This document shows positions 36,049 to 46,924 of a stretch of DNA of 64,000 bases, one piece after another; positions within the stretch are counted from its first letter, which is position 1; every line of letters begins with the position of its first letter. The notes under the pieces are model-generated. The model ran no database searches. It had not been told where the DNA came from and saw nothing but the letters and a program-made list of their open reading frames with translations. Position numbers and translations under genes: made by a program. This DNA is from Mesorhabditis belari (taxonomy: Eukaryota > Nematoda > Chromadorea > Rhabditida > Rhabditidae), in NCBI GenBank assembly GCA_958450365.1, contig CAUEEP010000742.1, positions 1,008,001 to 1,072,000 on the forward strand, read 5' to 3'.

Positions 36049-37534
36049 CTACTGGAAAGAATTCTCGTCGGCTCCAGCACCGACTCTTATATGCGGGTTG
36101 GCCATCGGGTCGAACATCGGATTCGAATCGTCATTGCTTTGGAAACCGAGCTAAGTTTTGCGTTATTTATGTCGTAAAGTAGATATTTTACCTTTCCCAT
36201 TAGATGTGTGATTGTCACTATTGCAACGATAACCAGGAAAAGGATGAAGAGCAACCGTTTCCCACGGCTCATTGGTTGACCACCTCCGGCCGAATTGCCA
36301 TATTTAGCTCTAAAGCAAAAACTATCATCAACAATCCTCATACCTTTAACTATAATAAAGTCTATTTACAAAAAAGCCATAATTACCTCCAAATCCCTCC
36401 AAGCCATTGCATTACTGGCCGACGTTTGTACTTGTTGCTTGCATCATCCGAGTCTCGATCTCTTGACAGCAGTGGTCTTGTATCATCTCGTCCTCCATAC
36501 GAATCACCATACTTCTTTCTTTCTAAACAAATTAACATATTCACTTATAACTTCTTAACAAAAACCCGTAATATCGGTTGCAGAGGCTGATCCTCGTGCT
36601 CCATAAGCGTCATCAACATCTACAATTGTAGCTGGAGTACTTGTTCTAAAATTTTAACTTTTTCAACTAAAAAATTTGCAGTTGCTACCTGTAATTTCCG
36701 GAGTATTGAACGCTATCACTTTGCGGCGTTTGGTAGATCGGGTGATGAGTTGGCGTAGGTGGCGTTGGTCCGTTTGCAACTTTTGGCTGCTTCAATGGAA
36801 CCGGATGAGTTGACCGATTCTTGTCAAGCTCGGGTAGCTAAACTTTATTAAAACCAGCCAAATTCAAAAACTTACAATAGGCAAGCCAATTCCGACGCGG
36901 GCCCAATTTGCTTCTTTTAGTTGCAAGCGTAACTTCTCTATGAGTGGTGATTGTTGCTCTGTCGAAGGGAAAAGTGCCTCTCTAAAATTCAAAAGTCAAC
37001 AGCAAGTTTAAAAAATTAACCTGCAAAATGGGCATTTGTATCCAGCGGGTGCAGTATTTGCGGGCATATTTCGAGCCCATGCGTCGAGACAACCCCAATG
37101 GAAAATGTCTAAATAAAACATACTTAACCAAAAACTTTTGCGCCTTACGTAGACATTGTAGTCGAATTGTATCCCTTCCTGGTAGCGGCGTTTCGCAAAG
37201 AGCACAATTTGGATCGTAGTCGCTGTCTTGAAGCCATTGAAGATATGATTGGACGACACACTAAAAATGAAATTTTGATAGAGAAAGCATCGTGTTGCCT
37301 ATGATTTTTGTTAAATGGCAAATTTTTGGATAAAATGAAAGCTAGTTTTGTCCTAAAGCATTATGTAGCAATTGAACTCTATCAATTTACTTTGTTTAAC
37401 TTTAGCTTGACACAAAGCGAAGCAAAACTTACATTTGAGTGTGAATCGACAAGGCAGAACTCGCACACGTTAACGCGATGCTCAAAACAGAAGAGATTCG
37501 TGACTTTGCGCTTCGGACATTTGCATAAACCCAT
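36049..37534 (-). CDS. zfpl1: ZFPL1 homologue, Golgi RING-type zinc-finger membrane protein, 330 aa
   Basis: ZFPL1 is a cis-Golgi membrane protein that binds GM130 in mammals. Exons: 37534-37433, 37260-37149, 37108-37021, 36981-36876, 36837-36689, 36645-36566, 36522-36387, 36309-36192, 36150-36049; all joins are in frame. The N terminus [20 protein letters not shown] is the highly conserved B-box-like start of the family. It continues [17 protein letters not shown], a RING with [13 protein letters not shown] and KCPFC (residues about 55-100), and [11 protein letters not shown] Pro/Ser/Asp-rich linker leads to one membrane segment near the C terminus ([19 protein letters not shown]), giving a cytosolic N terminus. 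Length matches the human protein (about 310). An acceptor two bases before the ATG suggests trans-splicing. In C. elegans, to my memory, the homologues of this gene and nuo-5 are adjacent (Y45G12B.2 and .1), so the order is conserved. Confidence 0.93.
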
Positions 37535-37810
37535 GCCTAAAATTTATTTTGCCTTCATAAAAAAGTTAATAAACGGTAAATCGAATTAAGATAAAACAAG
37601 AAAATCATCGGGGACAAAAAAAACTACGCTGAATTCACGGAGAAACGAGAAAAATATGCTACACGATGACTAAAAAAATTGTAGGAGATTGGAGCAATCG
37701 AACGGGAGAGAATTTTGGATTAGGAACTTCTTGCAATGAAAGACTTTTTACGGTTTTTTATAACTATTTTCTAACTTACAAATATTCATTCAAAGGAGTG
37801 AAGAACTTTC

Positions 37811-38195
37811 GGGGGTGGCACAAATGCGACCTTTTTTCGCGCACCTGGACATTTGCGCACTTTTTTTTTACTGGAAAAGGCCTTAGGAAAGGCCGTAGAG
37901 CTTCAAAAATGTTTTCAAACAAGGGAATCGTATGCGTAGATTCCGAATTTCGACAAATCAGACCTCGCTGACACGTTGGGCTAAAAGGCAAAAACTGCAG
38001 AAAAGCGTTAAGTTCAGTAGTTTTTGCCTTTTAGCCCAAATTTGACGTGTCAGCGAGGTCTGATTTGTCGAAATTCGGAATCTACGCATACGATTCCCTT
38101 GTTTGAAAACATTTTTGAAGCTCTACGACCTTTCCTAAGGCCTTTTCCAGCAAAAAAAAAGTGCGCAAAAAAAGGTCGCATTTGTCCCACCCCCG
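37811..38195. mobile_element. Foldback element 3, near-perfect 385-bp palindrome
   Basis: The arms are about 185 bases each and nearly identical in inverse: outer end GGGGGTGGCACAAATGCGAC against GTCGCATTTGTCCCACCCCC, inner end CTAAAAGGCAAAAACT against AGTTTTTGCCTTTTAG, loop about 20 bases. It sits in the 880-base gap between the ZFPL1 and hsf genes. The peptide readings on opposite strands are identical because of the palindrome and are not genes. Confidence 0.95.
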
Positions 38196-38414
38196 TTTTA
38201 TCATTTATTTTTTTTGTGTCCAACTTACAAGAAGCGCCCTCATAATGTACAAGTACAACAAATCAAACAAATTTTCGTTATCTGGTACAGTTTACACATC
38301 GTTTTTAAGTGCTGAGCGGATTTTCGGAGGGATAAACTGTGCCCAAAACTTAAAAGCTGTGAAATCGGAAATGTTAATCACAAAAAAAGATATCGGTGCT
38401 CATTTTTTAGCTAC

Positions 38415-39914
38415 TCAATGATGGGGTGATTGGATCGGTGTTAGGAGATCGGGAGTGCCCGGGAAAATATCGAGCCCATGGGGTCCAGGGCTGATCAACA
38501 TGTCCCGGGGCTGATGGTTGCTTTCCGGCGACGTGACCACCCCGTCCTCCAACGCCAATCGCTGCTTCTGTTGTCTCGGAAGCAAGAATGGTTGTTGTTG
38601 TGGTGGTGGTTGGTTGAGTTTATTCTGATTGTTTAACTCTTCCCAGGCCTCCTCGTTAAAGTCCAAATCCCATTGACCACCGATTAAATCCCTGCAATTG
38701 TCGATCCCCGCGTCAACCCCGTTCAAGTATTCGCTAAACTCATTGTGGAAAGTGTTAGGCTGCATCTGCGTAGTGTTTTGCTGTAAAGTAGTTGTTTTTG
38801 GGTGATTGTAGACGAACTCGTTGTTTGATGGCTGATAGTTTCTCTGGGGAACGTTCATTTGGGTAGCCATTGGCTGGTTGTTCTGATATTGTGGGACTCG
38901 TGGGGTTCGTGGAATGTTCTGTTGCTCAAAGTTCCTATTCGGCACTGACGAATTGTAGCTGCTTCTAGTCGTCATTGGTGCAGAGTAATCGTTCGGGTGT
39001 GGCATTGGCGGCGGTTGTGGAGGACTCTGCGAAAGCTCATCAGTGACATCGGCAATGATCGGTCCCTCATTGTCACAGTTTCCAAGATTTGGAAATCCTT
39101 TGACAATGCCGCTGTCGATCATTTCCCGTTGAAGACGATCTAGAATTTCTGTCAATTGTGAACCTGAAGCCATTCCGGTTGACGAAGTTCGATACCGCTT
39201 GTTTGGCGGCTCATCGATAGCCAACAGATTTCTCTTGGCACCCAAGCGGGTGTTCTTGGTGGTGTTCGGTTGCACAAGAGCTACGATAAACTGCACAAGC
39301 TTGTTGACTACTTGCTGCTGTTTATGGTGTTGAGCACGTTGATGAGATATATGTTCCCACAATGTCCCATTCTCTTTCACCAGCTGATCCATTTTTGCGT
39401 TCATCGATTTTTGTTTTTCGCGCAAGCTGTGCAACTCATCCATAACGACATTCAGATTCTGATTCACCTTATCAGAAGTGTCCGTATTACTTTGTGCTCT
39501 AGCCGACGATTTGCGTTTGATCTGAACCAAAAGCTCTGGACGATCCCTAACAAAGTAGGGATGACTGAACTCTAAATGATCCTGATCGGATTCAGCTCTC
39601 GTCAATCCACCTCGATCGATCGGTGTCATCTTTCGGAACCCGTACATGTTGAGCTGTCTGATTAAACTGTTCAAGTTATTGTGCTTGAAGTAGTGCGGTA
39701 ACACATTTCGGCAAAAGCTGTAAGGGTCGATAATATGAAATGAATATCCGCTATCATCCCAACGAATGATCTGCTCAAGAGTCGGATCAGCAACAATATT
39801 CCACAATTTGATCAAAAATAACGGCATCTTGTCATCCTCTTTAAGTTGCGGTATAGAAGATGGACTCGAATCGTCAGCATTGTCACCCGGTGGTTCGCGT
39901 CCGGCTTGATACAT
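38415..39914 (-). CDS. hsf-1: Heat shock factor, intronless ORF, 499 aa
   Basis: Transcription factor that trimerises under stress and binds heat shock elements (GAA repeats) in the nucleus. The winged-helix DNA-binding domain spans residues ~28-135: MPLFLIKLWNIV, IIRWDDSGYSFHIID, the recognition helix NLNSLIRQLNMYGFRK and FSHPYFVRDRPELLVQIKRK. Residues ~150-220 form the HR-A/B heptad-repeat coiled coil. The C-terminal half is Gln/Asn/Pro-rich, suiting an activation domain, and ends SPHH before TGA. The whole protein is one open exon, while neighbours have an intron every ~100 coding bases. The reading stays open 27 bases upstream of the chosen ATG to an acceptor (ATTTTTAG at about 39942), so the message is either trans-spliced there or has a further 5' exon. 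C. elegans HSF-1 is longer (about 670 residues, from memory). It is divergent from the PP5 gene, sharing 339 bases. Confidence 0.93.
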   Translation of the reverse strand: MYQAGREPPGDNADDSSPSSIPQLKEDDKMPLFLIKLWNIVADPTLEQIIRWDDSGYSFHIIDPYSFCRNVLPHYFKHNNLNSLIRQLNMYGFRKMTPIDRGGLTRAESDQDHLEFSHPYFVRDRPELLVQIKRKSSARAQSNTDTSDKVNQNLNVVMDELHSLREKQKSMNAKMDQLVKENGTLWEHISHQRAQHHKQQQVVNKLVQFIVALVQPNTTKNTRLGAKRNLLAIDEPPNKRYRTSSTGMASGSQLTEILDRLQREMIDSGIVKGFPNLGNCDNEGPIIADVTDELSQSPPQPPPMPHPNDYSAPMTTRSSYNSSVPNRNFEQQNIPRTPRVPQYQNNQPMATQMNVPQRNYQPSNNEFVYNHPKTTTLQQNTTQMQPNTFHNEFSEYLNGVDAGIDNCRDLIGGQWDLDFNEEAWEELNNQNKLNQPPPQQQPFLLPRQQKQRLALEDGVVTSPESNHQPRDMLISPGPHGLDIFPGTPDLLTPIQSPHH

Positions 39915-40253
39915 CAGGCTTGTCGTTGTTTGTTGAGTAGTCTAAAAATTTTCTTTTTGCAATGGGAAATTGTTAGAAAAGGGTTTAATTTGAAAAATGC
40001 AACTTCAATTATGTAAACAATTGCAAAATTTAATAAATTAAGCGGAAGAAGTGATAAGTTCAACGTGCGCCTACGCTAAACTATCGACAGCTCTTTTTTC
40101 AGCGAAAGTGACGAAAATACGGTGGAAAAAGTGGCATTTAACTTGAAAGTTCACAGAAATTTCCCCATTTTCCCCAAGACTTTCCTCATTTTTCAATTTC
40201 CGATTTACTTTCAACTTTTTATCGGTTTTAAAAATAATGTTTTTGTTTTAGAA
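39915..40253. promoter_or_regulatory. Shared divergent promoter region, hsf and PP5 genes
   Basis: 339 bases lie between the two start codons, transcribed outward in both directions. Acceptor-like sequences sit at both edges (TTTTTAG on the minus strand near 39942, GTTTTAG before 40252). I see no clear three-unit heat shock element. Confidence 0.5.
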
Positions 40254-42580
40254 ATGGCTGGGGATGATACGCTGACGGCGTTTCTAGAGAGCGTGAGTGG
40301 GATCAGCAATGCCGTCGATCGATCAAACAAAATGAAAGACGAGGCGAACAAGTACTTTAAAGGTGAGATTTTTAAGGCTAAAATTTATTCAGATTTATAA
40401 ACCAATGGCAAATTCCATTGTTTAGATCAGAGCTACGATGCAGCGATCGAGCTCTACTCAAGAGCGATCGATGCCCATCCCACAGCTGTTCTCTATGGAA
40501 ATCGCTCTATGGCCTACTTGAAAAAAGGTAACAATGAGAGTTTTTGAATGAAATCTAGCCTTTTTGCTTCAGGAGCTATTGAAAATATCATCAGCTTTAG
40601 GAACTTTATGGAAGCGCGTTGGAGGACTCGGACAAAGCGATCGAAACCGATGCAGCTTATGTGAAGGGATACTATCGACGAGCGACTGCAAATATGGCGC
40701 TAGGACGATTCAAGAAAGCTCTCAAGGATTACGAGGCTGTTGTTAAGGTACCTTTTTTGAAAACTCAGTGGAAAGATTAAATGTTTAGTCAAAAAATCTA
40801 TTTAGGCCTGCCCAAAAGATGCGGATGCTATCCAGAAACGCTCGGAATGCTCAAAGATTGTCAAGAGAATCGCTTTCGAGAATGCGATCTCGTGCGATCA
40901 CGACAAGAAGAGCATCACCGAATCAATAAACGTCGATTCGATGGGTTGGCTATTAAGTTTTCACTAGTTTTTTTTTTGATTTTACAAAGCAAAAATGCAA
41001 TTTTATCGACATGCAAAGTGAAGAATAATTTCTTTAAACAAACCGTTTAGAAGTAGAAAACTCCTACACCGGTCCCAAACTCGATTCGGCGATCACAAAA
41101 GAGTTCATGGTGGATCTCATTAAGACTTTCAAAGACCAAGGCTCTTTGCATAGGAAATACGCTTACAAGGTTCCATTGAATGAAAAATATAATTTTTTTT
41201 TATTTTAAATTTTAGATTCTTCTTGACATTTATGCTTACTTCAAAGATCAACCGTCGATGATCGAAATTACGGTTCCAGATAAGAAAAAGGTGAAGAGCT
41301 TTTTTGTAACTTTTCACAAAAATTCCTTTAGTTTACGATTTGTGGTGATGTGCACGGGCAATTCTACGATCTTTGCAATATTTTTGAGATTAACGGGTTA
41401 CCAAGCGAGGAAAATCCTTATGTAAGTGTTATATGATTAATTTATAAAGATTATGATTTTTAGTTATTCAATGGTGATTTCGTGGATCGGGGTTCTTTCT
41501 CGGTGGAGACGATCTTCACGCTTTTTGGCTTCAAGCTTCTCTACCCTAATCATTTCTTCATGTCCAGAGGAAATCACGAAAGTGACACGATGAACAAAGT
41601 GAATGCATTGGGATTTTTTGTATTTCATTCACAGCAAACATGTCTTATTCGTAGACTTCTATTCAAATTTTTATAGTTACCTGAATTACTTTATGTCTTT
41701 AGATGTACGGTTTCGAGGGCGAAGTGAAAAAGAAGTTCAACCCACAGATGGCCGAGCTCTTCACCGAACTTTTCTGCCATCTCCCGCTTTGCCACTTGAT
41801 TAGTGGAAAAGTTTTTGTGAGTTTTCTAGAAATTTTATGTTAATGTTCAAAAGTGACACTCAACGTGCAAAGTTTTATCTCTAGGTTTGTCATGGCGGTC
41901 TTTTCAAGGAGGACGGTGTCACTTTGGAGGATATCCGCAAAACGGATCGAGTTCGACAACCGCCCGAGGAGGGAATCATGTGTGATTTGCTGTGGTGAGA
42001 GCTTAAAATTTTCATTAAGTTTGTCTATAACTATTTCAAGATTGGCAAGGCATTTTCAAATGTTGGATGTAGTTTTCTTTAATTCCAGGTCCGACCCTCA
42101 ACCGATCAATGGCCGGTGTCCCTCGAAGCGTGGAGTCGGCTGCCAATTTGGACCCGACATCAGCAAAAGATTCTGTGATACAAATGGCATTCAATATGTT
42201 GTACGGTAAGTAAACCGATATTAATTCTGTCAATTTTTATCATTTTTAGATCACATGAGGTCAAGCCGGAGGGATGGGAGAAACACCATGACGGACGAGT
42301 GTACACCGTGTTCTCGGCTCCGAATTACTGCGATCAGATGGGGAACAAGGTAACTTTTCTGCTAATCAATTAGCGATTCGCTCAAGACGCAAGCCGAGTC
42401 ACTTTTTAATCGGCTAAATTTTGATTTTTTCGTGAATTTTTACAGCTTTCTCTCTTTCAGGGCGCGTTCTTGACGATCCAGGGTCCCGACTTCACTCCCC
42501 GTTTCACTTCATTCGATTCGGTACCACATCCACCTGTTCCACCGATGGCATATGGAAATTCTCTTTTTGGTTTTTGTTAG
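40254..42580 (+). CDS. pph-5: Serine/threonine protein phosphatase 5, 13 exons, about 491 aa
   Basis: TPR-containing PPP phosphatase that docks on Hsp90 and dephosphorylates client and signalling proteins. Exons: 40254-40362, 40426-40527, 40601-40747, 40806-40944, 41051-41169, 41216-41290, 41332-41421, 41464-41598, 41703-41816, 41885-41994, 42089-42205, 42250-42349, 42461-42580. TPR units occupy residues ~25-130 ([52 protein letters not shown]). The catalytic domain has GDVHG (~235-239), GDFVDRG (~264-270), RGNHE (~295-299), VCHGGLF and RSHEVK, the PPP metal and phosphate ligands, then [12 protein letters not shown]. Length agrees with human PP5 (499). An acceptor sits two bases before the ATG. 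The junction 40527/40601 (YLKK-ELYG) has one base too many at the best sites, next to a run of six A. Confidence 0.95.
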
Positions 42581-43533
42581 CGACGATTAGTCTTTGATTT
42601 AGCATTGTTGACAGAATTTTTCCCTTCGATTCTTCCACATTGTTTCCTTGGTACTTATGGGTTAGTACTGTCATTGTTCTTTCTCGAATTTTGATAATTC
42701 AAAGGGCATGTTAAGTTTGAATTACTGGTAGAACTCATAAGCATCCGTTTCCCTTTTTCGTTTTGATATACTCAGGACGTCACGTTAATATCCTTAAAAT
42801 TTTCTCATTTTCCTCTGGTTCATTTAGTGATACGTCTAGATTTTGCAATTTTGTAATAGTCCTTTGTGATTTTCCCCTCAATGTCTCCTTTCTCGATTCT
42901 TTTTTCGTCGTTTTCTTCTTGGAAAATTTTTCTTGTTAGTCGTGATTGTTGTTGTGTTTTTGTTTTAAGTGATCATCTTATACCTTTTCGTTGGTTTAAA
43001 TGATCGTTTTAGATACAAAAAACGTCAACTGCACAAACTATGGTAGCTTCTCACGTTTTGGGCTTTTAACAAGTGTTACTACTCAAGTGCGGAAATCTAC
43101 AGTTGATTACCCGAGCTACGTAATTTTTCAGGCAAAGTGTGTACACGAACAGTTTTAAACCTGAATTTCAAATGCCGAGGTCGAAAAATGATTTCTCAAC
43201 TCATTTCCACACCTGAAAAATGACGAAAAACTGATCAAAAGCGAGAAAAAGAGAAGAATGACCGGGAATTGAGACTGACCTTCAGAAATCGGAAAAGAGA
43301 TGAAAGAAAATAAGTGAAAAGAGGAAAAAAGGGACAAATTTCCCTCACAATCACATCACTGTTCCCATCTTTTTTCTTCTCAAAACCCAGAGGCAAAGAA
43401 TTTCTCAATTTTTACCCTGAAAGTGATTGTTTGCTCTACATTTTCACTTTTTTTTTCTATTTTCTGACATTCCCTGCCAAAGTCCTGTCCTTTTTTCTTG
43501 GCAAAACTCTACAATTTTTGTATAACTCTGAAA
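42581..43533. other. Intergenic gap between PP5 and the CPG4-like gene
   Basis: Holds the PP5 3' UTR and AT-rich DNA. No other gene or repeat is evident. Confidence 0.5.
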
Positions 43534-45424
43534 ATGTTGCTTGTACTGTTGATGCTACAGCAATTCTTGACGATTTCCGCTTTTGATCTCGCGGTAACAC
43601 TCGATCCGGCGATTCCTACTGTACCGTGGGTTTTTGACGAATCCTTTCTTTTGACAGTAATTTTATCTCGATTTTTTTTATCCAATAAAGCAAGATTACA
43701 ATAGTTTAGGGAAAAAGGGTAATTTTTGAGTTGAACAAGCAGATTCACAATTCCGCAATTCCACAATTCCACAATTCCACAATTCCAACATTTTAGACCA
43801 ACTGCCCATGAGAACCCGGACACATGCATCGGGCATTGTGCTCTCGCTTTTGTTGAATTAATCGGTGGCCAACTTGGACCTGATAGGTAAGAACAAACAA
43901 AAAAATGATATCAAATAAGTAAATCATGTAAAATTCGACATTTCTAGAGCCGTCTCTCTGCTCCAACTCAATTACAACGATTTTCTTCGCGCTTTCAGCA
44001 ACACAACCTTTTTTGAGATGTTTTGTGGGTTAGTGTGCGTGAAAAAGCAAACTTTTTCAAACTTTTCGAATGCAAAAGCACGATTATAAAAATGTAAAAA
44101 TGTTTTCTTTTTTCCCTAGAATCTATCACTCTTTTCAACATTGTGCATCAAAATGTGAAACTGGATACTTGCATCAAATGTTAATGCGATCTTCCGAAAT
44201 CATTGATCATTATTGTGTCTACAATCGAAAAGGTTTCTTCAGTTTAGATAGCAAAATTCACGGAAATTTCTTTCCATCGACAAAAGAATTCTTTCTTTTT
44301 TGATTTGTAAAGTAAAAGTGTTTGTTTAAATGTAATATGAATCGTGAAACAAAGAAATATTAAAAGCATTTACAGCAATTTACAGCAATCGGTGAGAAAT
44401 TCCCGTGTCTTTCTTCAATTCGTCCATCTGATCAATGCCTTAAAACTTGCACTTCACATCACGATGCTGTCACTTCACTAATTGGAAATTTTAGGTGTAA
44501 ATGATTTGAGTTATGCATTTATCGTTCCCTAATTTGAAAGCGACGAAATTCGATTCGATTCGATTCCTTTCTATCATTGAAACAATCAACTTTTTAGACA
44601 TTTGGCTCTTAATGGAGACACGTCACAAGCTGAGCGATATCTTGAGGAAAGTTGCGAGTGAGTTGACATCAGATATCAAAGAGTTGACATCAGATACCTA
44701 ACTACCCAAATCATTGCTGATATTCAAACATTTAAGATATGTCATCTGTTCCCTGCACTGCGATGTGCCCACAATAGCGCATGACTGTGATTTCGAGACG
44801 GCGAATTTGGTTTGTTAAAGGAAAACGTTTAAAAAATCATAGTACTAGACATGAAATCGTAAAGCTTTCAGGTAATCAACTTGACGAGACGAAGCTTTGA
44901 GTCGATGCAGAGCCTTGCACTCGACATGGGCACACTCAAAAAGTTCGGGTTTATTGAAAGGATGTTTATCAAAAGGGAAACTCGTATCTTTAGATATTTA
45001 GATCAATTTTAGTTTAGATCTATCCTATTTAGCTTAATCATAACTTAGATGGCCAAAAATGTGCGAGGATATTTCAACGTATCGTCTACCACAGCCAAGT
45101 ATCGCTCCGAAATTCGATGGGAATTCGTTGATTGCTGAAGCGGCACCCGTTTTGTAAGTGGAAATATTGAAAGTTAGAAATTTCAGAAAAATAGTTAAGC
45201 CTGCGCTTAAAGGTTAAAATCAAATGAGAAAATTGATTTTAATAACATATTTTTCAAGTCCAACAACCAAACCACCACAATCGGCTCGACAATCGGCTCA
45301 ACAATCAGCTTCACAATCGGCTTCACAATCAGCTTCACAATCGGCTCCGATAATTGAAAATTCGAAAGGAAAAATTTCGATCATAATCATTTTAACTATT
45401 TTAATTGTTCTTTTCTTATATTAA
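43534..45424 (+). CDS. Secreted CPG4-like cysteine-rich protein with Ser/Gln repeat and hydrophobic tail, 319 aa
   Basis: Exons 43534-43625, 43797-43886, 43948-44028, 44120-44232, 44386-44494, 44598-44657, 44737-44809, 44872-44942, 45049-45153 and 45259-45424 join in frame to 320 codons. MLLVLLMLQQFLTISA is a signal peptide. The body has regularly spaced cysteines in pairs (TCIGHC, CASKC, CLKTC, CSLHC) in helical stretches, resembling the nematode CPG4 (chondroitin proteoglycan 4) domain; this match is from memory and moderate. A SASQ-type repeat (residues about 275-295) offers possible O-glycosylation or glycosaminoglycan sites. The last residues (ISIIIILTILIVLFL) are a membrane anchor or GPI signal. 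For exon 1 I used the donor CC/GTGGGT; the later GT puts the join out of frame. Confidence 0.68.
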
Positions 45425-46380
45425 CGCCTTTTTTTTGCCATTTTCAAGTCAATGAAACGGGTTTATTTTACCTATTTTGAGTTTCTTTCGTGTTTGTAAA
45501 TATTGGCAAAGATTGAACAATGAAAGACAAACTAAAAACTAAAATTATCGTAATTTAACAATAACTAACAGTAACAATTCAAAAAAACTAGAGAAAAGTC
45601 TTCAACTTTACTATAAAATAGAAAAAAAACTATTTCTTTTGCTTCTTCTACTAAATCGAACTGGGGAAATCTTAGTGTTGGACTCTCCTCTCCCAAAAAG
45701 GCTTTGTTTCTCTCGATTCAATTACGAGAAGAGATCTTTCTTCTTCTTATTCTTTTCCTTTTCCTTCTTTTCCTTTCTCTTTTCCTTTCTCTTTCCAAAT
45801 TCTCACAAATCTTTGATCAAAATTGAATGCTTGCATAATAGTTATTCTAATAATTTGTTAATGAAGTCTTTTTGAAGAAAAGAAACTGTAAGAAAAGTTG
45901 AGAGTGATTTGGAGTTGTATAAGCTAGTGTTGGACTCTCCTCTCCCAAAAAAGGCTTTGTTTCTCCCAATTCAATTACGAGAAGGAATCTCTCTTCAAAA
46001 AGCGTATTCTTCTTTTTTTTTCTTTGTCATTTTTATTCTTATTCTTTTTCTTTTCCTTTCTCTTACATTCCCTACTTTTTGAATAAAGATCTTTCAATCA
46101 GAACTTGACTTGAGCGCTTCTTCTTTTCTTCAAAGAATACCCTTTCTTCTTCATCTTTTCTACTATTAAATTAATCAAAGAATCAAAGAATCAAAGAATT
46201 GATCTTTGTTCTATTTTTTTTGTTTGTTTTATTTGTTTTATTTGTTTAAGAATGCTTTTTTATTAAAAAGTTCAGAAATTAAAAAAAAAAAATCATATCT
46301 TTATGGCTTTAAAGGATCTTAAATCTGAAATTTTGCAAGCCAAACCGAAATCAAACGTTTTAAGATCAAATTCTAAGTGA
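45425..46380. repeat. Duplicated 250-bp segment
   Basis: The block starting AGTGTTGGACTCTCCTCTCC at about 45674 recurs at about 45926, with AAGGCTTTGTTTCTC and CAATTCAATTACGAGAAG preserved. The last 130 bases of the first copy (45793-45923) recur at 50113-50248. No gene found. Confidence 0.75.
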
Positions 46381-46383
46381 TTA

Positions 46384-46924
46384 GGGTGGTGCAAAAGAAA
46401 CTGCTGATTTGATGGTAAATTCAAAAAAAAGATGGCCTTCGATGGTGACATGATCACAATGGAATATTTTCGCAAGATTTCGAGCAGATTGGCATGGATC
46501 GGCCTGAATAACGTCCCTCAGCTTGGCTTCGTTCACGACTTATGGCCTCGAACCGTGCTCGTAATCTTCCAAAGTCTCGTCTCCCTCTCCGAATCGTTGA
46601 AACCAAGTCTGACACTGCCTGAGAGACAAACAAACTGCCATCTCCGAAAGCAGCACAGAGAGAACGATGCGATTCGGCAGCAGACTTTCCAATTTTGAAG
46701 TTAAACAGTAATGCTGCTCGTAGCACAAACTTTTGCTCGACCATGATCTAAATAAAAAAATATAAGCATTTAAAAATCAAATAAACAACAACCAAAAAAT
46801 TCAAATGTCGAAATAAATAGCAAACAAATATGCGAAGAAAACATAAAAAAACTAATGCCGTTAGCATCGCTCGTTTCTGATAAATGAGAGCTGATACCCA
46901 TCGGCAGTTTCTTTTGCACCACCC
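46384..46924 (-). mobile_element. Internally deleted mariner element with terminal inverted repeats
   Basis: 541 bases flanked by TA on both sides, the mariner target site. The terminal inverted repeats are GGGTGGTGCAAAAGAAACTG (46384) and its complement ending 46924. The minus strand encodes, from ATG 46744, MVEQKFVLRAALLFNFKIGK, matching the N-terminal helix-turn-helix of mariner transposases. It shifts frame to RQCQTWFQRFGEGDETLED and again to a segment ending ARNLAKIFHCDHVTI, the second helix-turn-helix. The catalytic DD(D/E) domain is absent, so a central deletion has removed it. It is inactive alone but could be moved by a related transposase. Confidence 0.88.

Noticed and set aside
37776..38245. 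Near-identical peptides on opposite strands
   Set aside because: They are the two arms of the palindrome, not paralogous genes.
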